Notes: generated by a model from the letters alone, not told the origin. Counted from the first letter of the stretch, positions 12,411 to 26,500 are shown. The stretch: DNA of 64,000 nucleotides from Polytrichum commune (GCA_950295325.1 OX485804.1:41168001-41232000); one strand, 5' to 3'. Translations and numbers: made by a program.

Positions 12411-14396
12411 TTTAATGAAACTGGAGATGGACGATATATTGATGATATTGGCTATGGTACGCGAGTTGTTGGTCATAAAGCAATTGGAACATATGTCATA
12501 ATATCATAACTATGAAGCATTAACTAGGTTACAAGTTCTTAGTGACTTCATCCAATAACATTTTATAAAAATTCTTGAGCATAATACATCATTGTATGTG
12601 TTGAAAGTGTGAAGGGCATGCCTCACTTGTGTCCATGCAACCAACCAACAAATATTTAAGGATTAGTCACATACACGAGGTAAATAACAACAAGATCCAG
12701 TTGTCATTCATGTCACACATCATTAACAAAATTCAAATGCATTGTGATATTTCAAACTATCTCACTCATTGTAAAATGGCAATTGAGTGTTCAAACATGT
12801 TCCTTTGCCACGATTATGTTACTCCAAGTACAATACTCCTCTTATGGTTACACTAATTTCTCCCATGTTTAGCACGTATCTACTAGTACCTAAATAAATA
12901 TAAACAATGTGAACACCTCCTCTCACTTGTATGAATAGTAAATGAAATAAATAAATAAATAAAACCTTTTTTAGGGTTCAAACTTTATAACATGGATCTT
13001 AACCGTGGTAAAGTTTCCATAAACCCTAGATTTTAACCATGGGTTAGTGCTGTAAGTTATGTATGTAACTTTGTTTAGTCTACCTATTCATCTACCATCA
13101 TGGTACATTTGTTTTCATGGCAAGTGTAATACATTCCATGTACATGTAGATTTCTAATATTTCTAAGCTTAAATTATTATTATTATTTTAAAATGTTATT
13201 GTTAAGTAGATTAATGTAAGAGTTTATTATTATTATTAAATGGCAAGGCATTGAATAAGAGCTATAGAGAGAGACCTTGAAAACCCTTCCCACCCTCAAT
13301 TTTTCAAGGTCAATTGACTTTAGAGGGCTGTCTTTCTCTCAATAATTGATGGATAATGATGATTTATAGTGTATATGGATTTTGCGTGTGAGATGAGCAT
13401 ATTGCATCGGCCCAAATTGCTTTGAGAACCAATTATTGAGAGAAATGTTTTACAGTGGCCATTGGAGAGGCTCTAAGGCTGGTCCATATACACACTTCTG
13501 TATGTGGACCGGTACCACCGCCAAGTTAGGGTGTGCACTTTGCAGGAAACACTTACACCTTGCGGAAAGCTTACCAATTCTAGAAGAAACAGATAGCATC
13601 ACCGATCGCACAAACAATTCCAAGGAGACAACAAACTTGTAGTAAGTTAATCCATGTTGGGTTGATGCAGTATTATCACTTCCTCACAATCCCAGCTTCC
13701 AGATTTCTAGCTTTCTTCTTGCAACTTAACTTAGTCCATGGTAGCAGGCTTTGGCAGTCACAAGATTAGGGTTCCAGCTCCTGTCTAAGCACCAACTCAC
13801 GAGGTTGTCACTTCAGCTCCAGTCGGGAATCACTCTCAAAGTGTAGACTATCATCATTCCAGATCTGTGCTCCGGGGTAAATTGTTGTATGGGATATTAG
13901 CAAGGTCATTCGTTCAGATCTTGAAGGCAAAGGCAAAGGGCAAACGCGGATGGAACATCGTATAAGAAGATGTTGTTGTCGCTTATAATTCAAGTCAAGC
14001 ATCACAACCCTGATGAATTTTGGAGCTCCAACCACTGGGATACTTTTGGTAACACACCAGGCTATCCCCTCAAAGCATCAAAGCATCAAAACATCTCATC
14101 TCACCTGAGCTCGTCATCAATGTGGGAGGAGGTGGGCTATGCCGCTGCAACAGACTTGGCGGGTGAGGGAAATTCTCATGTCCATTTCCATTTCTTACCT
14201 TGAAACCATCACCACCAGGGCTACTGGTTTGTCAACCGAGCGGCAGAAGACTTCTTCGTCTTCTTCTCTCACATGAGAATGCTCAACAATCCCTTCTATG
14301 CAAGATTATTATTAGAAGACAAAAAAGCCATCAGCAGCATCAACATCAACAAGAAGCATCATCTGCAGAAGAAACAACAAAGGGAGCAAGGGCACC
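12411..14396. other. Gene-free DNA and upstream region of the acyltransferase gene
   Basis: The stretch is AT-rich with ATT trinucleotide runs at about 13160-13240. Short frames (12629-12856, 13436-13642) show no recognisable domain. The last 200 bases are AGAAG/CATCA-rich and fit a 5' leader of the acyltransferase. An ATG at 14273 opens a 106-codon frame that overlaps the main start, a possible upstream ORF if the leader reaches that far. Confidence 0.55.
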
Positions 14397-17300
14397 ATGG
14401 GTTTTGCAAGGTTCTTGTCGTTGCCGGTGATGGTTGTTCTTGGAGTTATAGGTTTTGTATACCACACAGTAGTGGTGCTTGTTCTTCAACCTTGGTTAAG
14501 TTTAAGCACATCCTCGGGGCTTGCAAATTTTGGACTCTTAACCCTCTTGTGCGCAATGGCACTACTCTCCTACACATTGGCTGTGGTTCGTGACCCTGGC
14601 TACATTCCGACATCATATCTACCTGACCTTGAGGATGAAGGAGTGGCACTCCATGAAGTTAAGCGCAAGGTTTTTCCAGTGCCCTTTCTCCAAGGTTGTC
14701 ACAAGCTGCACTGCGCAAAAGACTTTTTTGTTACTTTGCAAATTGAGAAAAATGACATAAAAATGGTGACATAAAATGGTGAAATTCGAGAAAAATGACA
14801 TAAAATTGGTGTAGCAGATTACTTTGCAAATTGAGAAGATGACCTAACATGGTTTGGCAGAGTAGTAGGCTCAAATTTGTTGTGACAGAGGAGTAAGTTA
14901 GCTGTGACTTGTGTTTGTTTGTTTGTTTGTTTGTATGCCTGGTGATTTGCATAACAGAGATTTGTGGGGTTCATTGAGATGAAGTTGTGTATTTACATTT
15001 GTATCCTGAGTGCAGGGTGGAGATGTGAGGTATTGTCAGAAATGTTCACAGTACAAACCACCTCGAGCTCATCATTGTCGTGTTTGCAAAAGATGCGTGC
15101 TGCGGATGGTGAGTAACTCTGCAAAAAATTTGTTTGGTTTTTCCACTTTTATGCTTGTAGATCATGGGGAGAATTTAGGTATGAATGTTTGTGGATATAC
15201 TGTAAGCTGGTTCTCATGTCAATTTTTGGGCAGCTGCTTGTAAGTGCTTCTTGTATGTTCTAGGGAGTTAAGTTTGTAAGCGGAGGATGTGAAGAATGTA
15301 AGTTCTGGTCCATTTCTCATGTTAGACACTTGTGATGGCGGATGCTATGTGATTTGGAGATTGCATAATTCTATTTGACTAACGGGTTAACCTACATTAG
15401 TTAGTGCAACAGAAGGTTTTGCTTATATGTATGTGTGATGGTAATGTGGATGATGGTGGTTTGTTTTCATACTGACAATTAACATCTGCTTGTGGATTGA
15501 CAGGATCATCATTGCATTTGGATAAATAATTGTGTGGGGCACAACAACTATAAAGCCTTCTTTCTCTTTGTGCTCTATGTAGTGGCTGCAAGCATACAGT
15601 CGCTGGTACACTTCCAGCCTATCTAAGGATTGCTTTTATCAAATTTGTTATTGTTTCTCAAAATCAATCCCTTTTGTACATGCTTCTGCCCTGTTTTTTT
15701 ACACTGAGGTTCTAAAAATTGTTCATGGAATGGATTCTGACATGAAGGGGCTGCTAGTTATCCACTTCATTCAAAGCTTGGGAGAGCCTGCGTCTACCAG
15801 CATTGATAGCAAGATCATGACTGCCTCTGCTGCATCTTCAGCACTCACCAGGGTATTTCTGCCAACAATTTTGTGTATACCTCGTCATGTTTTATTTGTA
15901 GACAATAGAATTATCTGTGAAGTCATAAAACAACTCAAGTTTCATTAAGGCTTTGACTCTCTTTTTATAAACCAGGCACTTTCTAGCTTATCAGATTAGG
16001 ATCTGTGGGCCAAGCTAGCCTTTAACAGGCCGAATTGGGGATACAATATATGGATCAGACCCTGTTTTAGATCCTAGAGTTCTTTCAAAAATTTCTTTAT
16101 TGAAATAAGAGGTTTAAGGAGTTTCGCCCATAAGGTAAATGTGTCTAAATTGGTTAGTTTTTGTTGTTTGCCATGATTCTCAACTAGGTTAGGTTTTTTC
16201 TTGGATCCACGAATGTGATATGAGATTTTGGCAACAATATGTGGAATTTTCTGAGCTTCCATGTTGCTGCTATGGTTTTTCAAAGTCAAAAGATTCTGAG
16301 CCATTAAACGGCCAAGTAGATCCCCAATTATGCAGACTATTGAGCGTAGAATGGTTAACTATTTTGAGCACGTGGTCCAATCTCCTTTAAACACATTTCT
16401 GTCTGGTGTCCGTTCTTAAATCCACACTTAGCCAAACACCACTCAAATATAGTTGTCTGATTAAGTTAGGTAACTGAAGTAAGCATGTTCACCATATTTC
16501 AAATTTAGGCTCTGACGTCCCTCTTCTTTGAGAGACTTTGCAGATAACTCTAATGTATGGCAATTATTGCTTTCCAGTAATGGATTCTGGCCTATTTTTG
16601 TGCTTGTTATCCCTACTGTATTTGTCTGATGTTTTGGAGCAATTGAAAGGTGTTGATTTCAAACATATTCTTGGCCTACCGTTTATGAATGTAGTGCCTT
16701 TTTGCAGGTGATTTGTACAGTTATCTTAGTACCTGTGCTGATTGCTGTTGGAGTATTACTTGCATGGCACATATATTTGCTGATACACAACAGAACCACC
16801 ATTGAGGTACTTTATCTCAAAATGTACCCTTTCCCAAAACATTGACATATGTGGTGTTGGTACCTCAAATTCAAGCTGATTTGGAAGTAGCATTTTGGGT
16901 GATTATATGTTGCTTCTGATAGCGAGAGTCAACTATTCAGACCTGACTAGGTTTCTGGAACTGCACAACTTTGGAGATGCCCACAAGGCTTTCACAAACT
17001 GATGTTAAGGAAACAAAAGTTTGAAGCAGCAATTCACATGTATGTTATGTGTTCGAATGCATGTAAATAATTGTCTTTTATGCTGAAATGGGTCCTTTGC
17101 ATTTGCAGCATCATGAAGGTGTACGAGCAAAGTGGCTTGCAGAAAAGGCAGGGAATCGATATCACCACCCATATGATATTGGAACCTACTCTAACTTGAT
17201 TACTGTAAGTGTTTTCATCTAAGTTTGTTTTCCACCAAAAAAAAATAGCTTTATTGGAACCCATTTGGTGCTACACCTTTGTTTCTTTGTTTATTTTATT

Positions 17301-17603
17301 TTTTTGTTGAAATCTGTTATGGAATAAAGCACATGTAGTGTAATGAGGGACTAGGGGAGCTCACAAATTCACATCATACATCTTTTCTTCAACTTCATTT
17401 CTGGTGATAATGCAATGTAGGTGAGGAATAGAACTATCTGATTTCTGAGCTTGGTGTATATTAAGAACTTGCTGGTTGTGTATTTTTTGTTGCAGGCTTT
17501 GGGACCCAGTATCACTTGCTGGCTTAATCCAACAGCAACGAGCCACCTGGGCCCTGGTTTACAGTTCGAGACGTTCAATGATGATGTCTTACAAATGGAA
17601 TAG
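14397..17603 (+). CDS. DHHC-type protein S-acyltransferase (plant PAT13-16-like), 7 exons
   Basis: Exons: 14397-14669, 15016-15108, 15504-15605, 15709-15852, 16708-16806, 17109-17204, 17496-17603. All are in phase 0 with GT-AG borders, giving 304 residues, the usual size for this subfamily. The enzyme transfers palmitate to cysteines of membrane-associated proteins. Two membrane segments (about 11-30 and 43-63) precede the DPG motif (66-68). The cysteine-rich domain begins [10 protein letters not shown], runs through [14 protein letters not shown], and holds the catalytic DHHC at 123-126, followed by [13 protein letters not shown]. Two more membrane segments follow (about 136-160 and 205-230), then the TTxE motif as TTIE (234-237). 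The C-terminus reads HPYDIG and [10 protein letters not shown]. The start context GCACCATGG is strong. Exon 4 ([14 protein letters not shown] onward) is the least certain exon. Intron 4 holds a dispersed repeat. Confidence 0.93.
16305..16485 (+). repeat. Dispersed repeat family 1, copy C (acyltransferase intron 4)
   Basis: Core AGCACGTGGTCCAATCTC is at 16366-16383, preceded by 'tagaatggttaac' and followed by 'caaacaccactcaaatatag' as in copy A. Confidence 0.8.
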
Positions 17604-18302
17604 CCTACAGAATGATATGTAATTCATAGCAACAATTACGATACTCAATGATTTTATCTTTCATTCTGCTCTTCATATATGTAGAATATAAGAGAACATC
17701 TTTTCTGCCAAGTGAATGAATGCACTACAGACAAGTGCAGCCGTGAAGAAAAGGCTTTCTTTGCTTGTGCACGATGGAGCTTCCTATGGTTGATGATCCA
17801 ATCTGAAAGGGAAAATCAATGCAGAAGTTACACATGTACTTTTGGAGTTTCAAAATTGCCCTCTGCTTTTGGAAAATGGTGTCGAGTAAAAGATGTGCTA
17901 CAATACCCAGACATAGATTCTCTATTATCTAATTACATATCTGGATATTCCCTCATTTGGACCATTGCTTGAGTGAGTGAGTGAGTTTTGGATGGAGATA
18001 CAATGTGCTTGATTGTGTCCTATTTGATTTTAAGACATCTAGCAACGATCTTGTCAATCATTTAAACCTCGAACCTTGAACGAAGCCCATATATATTGTG
18101 TTGCTTCTTTTGGAAAAAAATTGCACTGGTTTAGTGGAACCTAGTAGAAATGAATGGGTGCCAGATTTGAAGATTTGGAGTTTTTTGTCTTGTAGGATCC
18201 TTGAACTCTAAAGGCCAAAGCAGTTCACTCCAATTCCACAGCTTGTGAAAGAAATTTGGCACTCTTATGATAGATCAGACCACACAGATGGCATCTCTGT
18301 GC
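17604..18302. other. Acyltransferase 3' flank
   Basis: It probably holds the 3' UTR. The frame at 17712-17972 (86 codons) has no similarity I can name and lacks composition expected of a gene. Nothing else is seen. Confidence 0.5.
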
Positions 18303-18925
18303 AAGGTACTGAGGCCTTAAAGTGACACTTTAAGAAATGTTTTTTATTTCAGGCAAGTTAAATAGTTTGGAAATTTTTCAAGAAAAATTAATAGATTAGC
18401 AAATCTCTACAGAGTCTTACACAAATAATGATAATATTATTATTATTATTACTAAATAATTAATATTAAAATAAATCAAATATAACCTACAAAAATTTGC
18501 AAAGTCGTCTTAAGGAAAGAGCCTTTTACTCTCCAATAAGGGGGGTCTATTGATGTTGGCTTCCTAGGTGAGAATCATCATAAAATCAACCTTATTGAAG
18601 TGAGGATCCTTTATTAAATGAAGATGTTGTCTCCCTTTTGTGGATCACTTCTTACAACACCTCGATGAGTGGATAGATGATAGATCCCCAATTAGCCATT
18701 GTGATTGGTCAAAGTTGGTGCTCTTCGAGAAGCATTCCCACATCCTTCTTACACAACTACTATGAATGGTCAAAGTGGTGCTATTTTATACTTAATGCCG
18801 CATATGATTCATCACTTTTCGCAATGACTTACTTGATGACACCGTTGCACTCACTTGTTGATGGTCTAAGGATGAAAAATAAGTGTCGCCAAAAGGAAGG
18901 TGTTACTTTAAGGCCTTAGTACCTT
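18303..18925. mobile_element. Non-autonomous terminal-inverted-repeat element, 623 bp, unclassified
   Basis: The left end AAGGTACTGAGGCCTTAAAG (18303 onward, about 26 bp) matches the reverse complement of the right end (18900-18925) with only two or three mismatches. The inside has no ORF and includes an ATT-rich stretch at 18425-18475. I could not find a clean target duplication, so the superfamily is open. Confidence 0.75.
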
Positions 18926-20838
18926 AGTTAGGATTGTTCACAAAAAAATTTAGTGGTCCATATGTTCAAAATCATAAGTACACTGTAAATGTGTATGCTA
19001 GTATTGTTGGGTAGCAATTCTTGCCAAGACAAGAATGTTTGCCTTGGCCTTTATGGGTTAAGTTAGCTTATATGTAACTATATGTAATAGAATGTCCGAT
19101 GCCTGATAGTGTGCAAGTATACTCCTTGTTTCAAGAATGAGCAAAGCATGATTTGTGTAAGTACTCAAAAGTCTATATCATGCAAAGAGTGTTGAAACTT
19201 AATGAATTTTGTCAAGAGTACCTACACAAAGTAGTGCTCATCTAGATTCTAGACCCACAAATGAATAAGGTCAAGAATTGGAGTTGGGGAGGTTGTAGTT
19301 ATTACAAGGAAGGAGGAGGAGATCAAGGGAAAGAAGAAATGTAGACTTTATTTTCTTTTTTTAGACTATCTAAAGTGTGGGTCATTTAAGGCATAAATCA
19401 ATTATTTGTTTGATCGTTGATTTTCCTTGGGAAATGTTGAAGAAATCATATGGCACTACAAACATGGCCTCTAAATACGTGCAAAATAACACTCAACACT
19501 AGTATGAACTTGCAATGCCTTCAAACAATTCACACAATTCACACTATACCAATGTAATTGTTTATCATGTGTAAGGTTCAACATTTCAAGTAGTGCATGA
19601 AGTGTTGAAGTACACTTTGAATCTTTACCAAGTCCTAATCTTTTGGATATTCTAAAGGACCTAAGTTGCCCCAATCTCAAGAAAGTCAAAAGTTTAGAAA
19701 TGAACAAAATCATACTTTTGTGTACAGTCACGTATGTAACCATCTTTACAATGAAGTGGCACCTCATAGAATTTTCTTGCCCAATATTTCTATAGGATAT
19801 TATTAACCTTTTGACTTCCCAAGCCTATGAAAGGATTTTTTTTAGTACATTTCACTCAATGTTGATTGTGGAATTTTCATGGACAATTTCTGAGGTTAAA
19901 ATGGGATTTATCCGCAGGATCATGAAATATGGGAGATGAGCTATTTCAAGGGATAAAATGGGCATGAACAACCCTCCGGATTTTTAGGTTAGAGCTATTA
20001 AAGTAAGTGGTGCACAAGAAAATGCCATGTTTTATTCCCCAAGAAAAGACCTTTGGCCAATTAAGTTCACTTGGAAATTGAGTGGAATGTTTGTTTGATC
20101 CACTAGATTAGAACATCTCGATAGTTGAGCACCTCCACCAGTTCTCATGCCAAAATGTGGAATCTAGAATAGGTTAGCCACCTTGCATTTGGAGTATGTA
20201 AATTATCCCATATTTTTACCCACACATATGCAAAGAACTCCTTAAAAATCAGAGATTGTCAAAATGTTAAATTGAATAGTCAATGTGAGCACCAAGGCCA
20301 TTTCTACATGAACATCCAACACTATTTCACTTTTACCAAAATAAACATCTTTGATGTTCATGCAAAGTTTACATTGAAGTGCCAACCATTGATTAGAGTC
20401 AACACCCTCACATGAGCTCCCAACACCACAAAAATGTGACCACTTCCCACTTTGACATTTTTTTTACACATTCTAATCATCTCCTAATTGCATAGCTCAT
20501 GAGTTTATGAATTGATATCCATGTTGGCTTGATGTTCATAGTTATTTGATTGCGCATGAATGAGATAGGTGGGGTTAATGTAGGGAAGAAATCATCCATC
20601 AACCAAGAATTGGTTGCTTTGGAAAGTTAGGGGTTAAGAGGGACCACTTGGAAGCAAAGGTGACTTAGTAGAGGTGGTGTGAGCTAAAATTTCAGGTTAA
20701 TACTTTCACTAGACATGTAGATGGAAATTGTATTTATATGGATGTGAGTAGACAATTATGGACAAACTTATGCAGTTTGAACTATGATTATGGGCTTGGG
20801 GCCCTAGTTGGTTAGAACTAACATCTTTCCCCTCTTAC

Positions 20839-20841
<3 letters not shown>

Positions 20842-20892
<51 letters not shown>
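20842..20892. repeat. AG/GA dinucleotide microsatellite
   Basis: About 25 uninterrupted AG units. Confidence 0.97.
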
Positions 20893-20894
<2 letters not shown>

Positions 20895-21120
20895 TTTTCT
20901 TAGATAGTCTTGAGCGCAAAGAAAGAAACAATAGACTTGCCTCCCTCATCATATTAGCTACCTACGAGGTTATTCTTCTAACTTTCAAAGGATATAGTCA
21001 TCTTAGAGGGTGTCACCCGAGAGAACAATTGCCAAAGGGAGTGATTCCCAGACTCAAAACTATTGTCAAGAATATTGTGTGAAGCATGCATATATTGCAT
21101 TTTGATGGGAATGAAAATGT

Positions 21121-21158
21121 GTCTATAGTTGAATGTGGATTATTGTGCAACTATAGAC
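21121..21158. repeat. Short perfect inverted repeat
   Basis: GTCTATAGTTG and CAACTATAGAC are separated by 16 bp. Function is unknown; it could be a transposon end relic. Confidence 0.7.
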
Positions 21159-23567
21159 GCGAATCTTTATAGAATGTGATCAAAATGTAACAGAGATGTG
21201 GGTGATCACTATTATCAATAGTTTGAGTATATGAGCATTTAGCCACTACATAGTGGAATAGGACAAAGCACCATGAGTGTAATCAATAACAATTGTCTGG
21301 AACAATTTGTTAGATACCTTTGAGCGACATGGAGTAAAGATGAATTGAGGAATCTTTGTGATAGAGTAAGGATGTGAGATAAACAACATATGATTGAAGA
21401 TGTGAGTGAGTTTGGAATGTGAGTGAACAAGTAATGGTCTTTGTGAGTTAAAGAGTGGAACAAAGAGAACCATACAGTAGAAACTAAGTTAAAGAAGAAG
21501 GAATTGAAGTGATGAGAAATCTCCATGTGTCAAAGAGGAGTGAGGTACATTTGAACAATATGCTTCGAGAGATTGATAACCTGATAAAATCATTGTATGC
21601 AAGTTAAGAACATCTCAATGTAGAAGAGAACGAGAATCGAATATTATTCATTTGAGAGTGAGTTTAGGAAACTCTCAGTGAAGAGCGGAGTAAATACTTG
21701 GAGTTTAAGAGCATATGTAAAACCCTTGGCCGAAGAAGATGATAATGCAAAGCATTGTATAGACTATAGTCAATCAACACTCTAAGAAAAAGACTCCGAG
21801 TGACTAAGTCTAATTGAAGCATAAACATTTTGAGAGAATGACAAAGAAATTAAGAGACTATTGTTGATTAAGAGGAAAGAAGACCATGTGATAGGGAACA
21901 ATTGAGTGTTACCAAGGGTTAGCATGAGGGAGGAAACTATTGGCAATTATTGAGACCATGTGAGAGGGAAGTGGAAGGGACACAGTGAACCCTATGATTA
22001 TGTTTCTAATTATAGTTGACACGTAAACTATAGTCTTTGGTGTGTGAGTGATTTTGATCCCTATTATCAATTGAGAGTGATGAGAAGTAATTATGACTAG
22101 TTGAGTTTTTGTGGGCTAGAAAAACTGCAAACAATGATATTACAACACCCATTAACGGAGTTGTTCCCCATCCAAGAGATGATAGATATTGGCGCTATCA
22201 TTTGTCGACCAATGAGGAGAAACTTTGGATTATCAAGGAGATTTAAACATGAGATGTCCTAGAGATAAATAATAATCTTAAATGGATATCTAGTCTAGGC
22301 ATAATGATATATGAGAGTGAAATGTAAGCTAACCAACGTAACTTTGGTCTTGTGTGTTACCCTGGTTGTTGTTATCAATGTTGCAGGTTGCGCATGGCAA
22401 CCAAGACTATATCTTGACCATGGTTTTAGTTATTAATTTCACAATTGTGAATAATAATTAAATCCTTGGAAGGAACAAATGAACAATTTGTCTCGCATTG
22501 GAATTAACAACGACCAATTAAGAAAAGGAACTTATTGTGATTTGAAGATGCATTGGCCAATGCTTACAATGACAATTGTTACACTCAAAAAAATCATGCT
22601 TACCAAAGACCATTGTTATTACACTTTACCGTGAGGGAATGAAAACTTACAGACCACAACCATAAGACAAGATCAAATTAGGTATTGGAAGAGATCTCCT
22701 AAGAGGAACCCTTTGAGAGAAAGAGTAGTAAAAGACATGTTAGTTGTGTTTTTAGAATGAAAAACCATCCCTTTTGTCTAATTAATGAATTATAATGTGA
22801 CAAATGCCTGTAATAGACACTAGTCAAGCCTTCCCTGAGAGTTTGTACCCTAGGTTTTGGTCTTCCTAAGTCATAGCAAAAACCTAACTACAAATCAATA
22901 TGACTCCCATACACTCTAGCTTAAACCAAGCATGATTTAAACATGGGATAACCTAGCAATGGATATGGACATGTCTATAATCAACACTTTGAAAATTTAG
23001 TTCAATCTTACAATTTCCAAAGCCCACATGCTAAATTGTGTTGCAATCCTCTTATTGTTACCAATAAGACCCAACATAAATTACTCCTATACAAAAATAA
23101 CGATTGTGCTCATGTGCTTAAGAGGACCATTTATAGATGAGGTTGCTATTGAGAATAAATACACTAAATAATTGACCCACGTTCATCATCAACCCATCTT
23201 AGCTATCTTACAATCACTAGGTGGCAACTACATAAGATGTCACATGACACTTTGATGCTACATGACAAGTCACAAAGACCACTCTAATCAATATAACACA
23301 CCAATTTTGATGCCACACTAAATCAAATATTCATGTATTGTCTTAATGGATTTCATTGTTTAACCCCTCAAATACCTATCTAAAATCCAAACTGGGTTGC
23401 CACCTCAACTTAATGCTCGGTCGCAACATCCTACTTGGCTAATGAGGTGTACAGGCTTCGGAAATGAATTGGGGGGATCGTCAGCTTTCATGTCTTTTGA
23501 GGCCTCTCTTTCTTGCCCCTCGAAGAATGGTAGTAAATGTTGGGTGTGAATCCTAATTTTGGCGTGG

Positions 23568-26500
23568 ATGCCTCGGCTATGGCTGCTGGCAAGGAGAATT
23601 TGGCATTATCAGCGAGGAGCAAGTGTGCGTAACACAGGATTCAAGTTGGAAAGGAGGGAGGGAAATTCGTCATCGTTGTTATTGGAGCAGTTGACAGGGT
23701 TTAGGATTCAGGGTTTAGTGAAAGTTTCATTGATGGAGTCTACTCCTCCCGTCTCTGTCTCGGATGCTGGGGCTGTGAAGGTCTTGGAAGAAGTTGTGGA
23801 AACAGGGAAAGAGGAGTCTGAGTCTGAGCAGCAGCAGCAGATAAAGAGGTGCCAGGCATGGCTGCCAACAAAACGACGCTTCTGTTCTGCACATGTAACC
23901 CCAGGATTGATGTACGTGAATTTTTGAGTCCATCTTTTTGTTTAGTGTTCAGAGCAAAGGTTGTACAAAATTATAGGAGCAATTGATGTTTTTACAATGA
24001 CAAAGGTTTTAGTGTTAAGGTGCTGCAATGTTCAATGTGATGTGTGATATGCGATATGTGTGATATGCGTGAATTCTCAAGTTCAGGTTTTTTGTATGAT
24101 CAGAGCAAAGGTTGTACAAAAGTATAGGAGCAATTGATAATCTTACATTGACAGAGGTTTTGGGTTTAGGGTTATGCTGGTGTAATGCTCTATGTGATCT
24201 GTGAATTGTTGAGTTTGGGTGTTTTGTATGATCAGAGCAAAGGTTGTACAAAATTATCGGAGGCATTGATGATTTTACAATGACGGAAGATTTAGGGTTT
24301 TAGGGTTAAGCTGCTGCAATGCTTAATGTGATGTGTGATATTTGATATGTGTGTACATGTGCAGGTTTTGTGGCAATCACAAGCCATCAGCAGCTCAGAC
24401 CAGAGTTCCGTGTCCTGTTGATCCCTCACAGTAAGCCTGCTACAGCCCTTCAGGATGTTGAGGAAGAACTTTATGTGCATTGACATCGATATAACAGATG
24501 CATTGCTACTGTAGTGAAACTTTGAAGTACAATCAGTCGCCTCCTTATGAAACAACATAAGTTGATTCTAAAGTCCAGGAAGCCAGAAGACTTTGGGATT
24601 AGATGTACATTAAGTTGGTGTCAAAAAGGCTAATTCTATAGAGTAATGGAGTTTCAATGACCTCTGTGAGACACCACTTGAGACTACATAGCGCTAAATT
24701 ATGAGATAGGGAAGCAAGCCTCTCTCCAATTGAAAAGTGGCATAATCTATTATTATAAGGGATTGGGAAAGTTTGTGACGGCCAATTTCATTCGTGAGTA
24801 CCACAACATGATGAAGGATTGTTCATAGAAAAGCCCTCTCTTTCTAAGCCTTATGCTTGTGCCCATTGTAGTAGACCCCAAGATGCCTTCCAAGTGGTTG
24901 TCATTCCCTTATGGAATTTAGTAGTACAACCATGAGCAATGTTTCTTTACGGTTGCTTAGAGTTGCACAGTATCTTCTGTCACAACAAAGTAGAACAGGA
25001 ATCTAGTAACACAAAAATGTAGGTGCACACTAGTCCTATCTGATGTTTTCTTTTGTAAATATGTGAAATTTTGGCAGCACTGTTTTGCAGACAGAAATTG
25101 CAAATCATATTCGAAAGTGTCCTGCGACACGACAGCTTGATGATTTTGAGCAACAAGCATACTATTGCAAAAGCATAAATGCTGGCAGTGATGAGGATGA
25201 GGAGGAAGGACTTGTGAGCAACAAATCGAGACAAGTTGATGGAAGGATTGACAATTTGAAGGTGAGTTTATTCTTGAGAAACGTTGGTACCAACCACTGT
25301 TGGACTGGTATATAGGTGAATGCATGGTATAAATATACCAATATATCAGTCCAGTAATAAGGGTATGAAAGAGCCTACCCAAGTGGAATCAAATTTGTAT
25401 CACCACTCAAATATTAATACTTGGTGGGTATCTCAAGATGAGAGATTCTTTGTATACTGGAGTCATTATCTGAGTCAATACCATCCTAAAACCATGTTGA
25501 GGCTAGGGCAGTTCTACCTGGGTACGAAGGTTCTCACATGGTATATAGACCCAATTGGTATCAAAAACAAATACATCCTCAAATACCTGTACCCTGCTGG
25601 TATTGAAAACTAATGAAAGATCCTCGTTATATATACCTGAGTGGTACCAAAAGAACATGATGCTAGGGGTTATCTCTGATGCTTCTTTAGGGATCATATT
25701 TTATGTGCAGTTACAGCGATTAGAGGATGGCACCAAGTCAATCAACAATTTTGCATCAAGTGGAGAGGAAGGTTCCTTAGAGACTCAAGAGTCCTGTGTG
25801 ACCTCAGCGTCGAAACGTGCCAGAGTGGCTGCCTTGTCAGGACCTGATTTTAGAAATCTCGTGGCAAGAATTGATGAAGCTTTCAATCAGCTTCATGAGG
25901 AGATTGAAGAGTCTATCCTGCTGCCTCAAGCTTGCAGAAAGTGGTTGGATGGGGAGAGAGACCGGTAATACTCAATGCACAATGTTAATTGAAGCATGTG
26001 TACTTTGCCCTGTAAACCATCTTTGTGTAGAGCAATGTAGGGTTTTTTGGCAAACATTTGATATTCGTCCTTATTGTATCCCCACTCCTGGAGCCACAAA
26101 TGGGCCTCTACAATTGCTTTCTTTTATGGCAAGGTCACATGCTTCTGTGCCACCCGGAAGTCTTATTTTATTTATATATATATATATGCATGCTTTTCCA
26201 ATTTCACTATTGGCAACTGATTATGTTAGAGAGAGCTCTGTCAAGAGCCCTTTGGCTCACCAAATGTATGGAGCCAAGGCACTTTTGAAAGGGCCCTCTT
26301 TAATATAATCAGTGGTCAATAAGAATTTAGGATATATAGAGAGTTCGGGGTGGGATGGAGCATGCAACCTTGCCTAAAAAAGACTAGAGAGCCGATGGTA
26401 GTGGTCCGTTTGTGGCTCTATAAGTGGGTACAATTTTATTTCAATGAAAGCGAAATTCATGATCAAGCATGACCTCTTTCACAGATTTGGTACAAACTAA

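Larger units (their letters stand above)
18926..23567. other. 4.6-kb gene-free region upstream of TRM13
   Basis: No reading frame with domain features is present on either strand; the frames at 19471-19767 and 21239-21526 look random. The region holds an AG microsatellite (20842-20892) and a perfect 11-bp inverted repeat at 21121-21158. GAGTGA-rich low-complexity DNA at 21300-22100 may be decayed repeat. The final 150 bp should contain the TRM13 promoter. Confidence 0.55.

Noticed and set aside
17712-17972. 86-codon frame after the acyltransferase gene
   Set aside because: Most likely 3' UTR; no motif, and the acyltransferase already ends with its expected C-terminus.
23559-23567. Slightly longer TRM13 frame starting upstream of the ATG
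   Set aside because: The upstream codon is TTG; the first ATG is at 23568.
25078-25098. Alternative TRM13 acceptor at 25090 after 'ttttgcag'
   Set aside because: It breaks the frame and the CHHC knuckle; the acceptor at 25077 restores PSHTVL with the conserved His.
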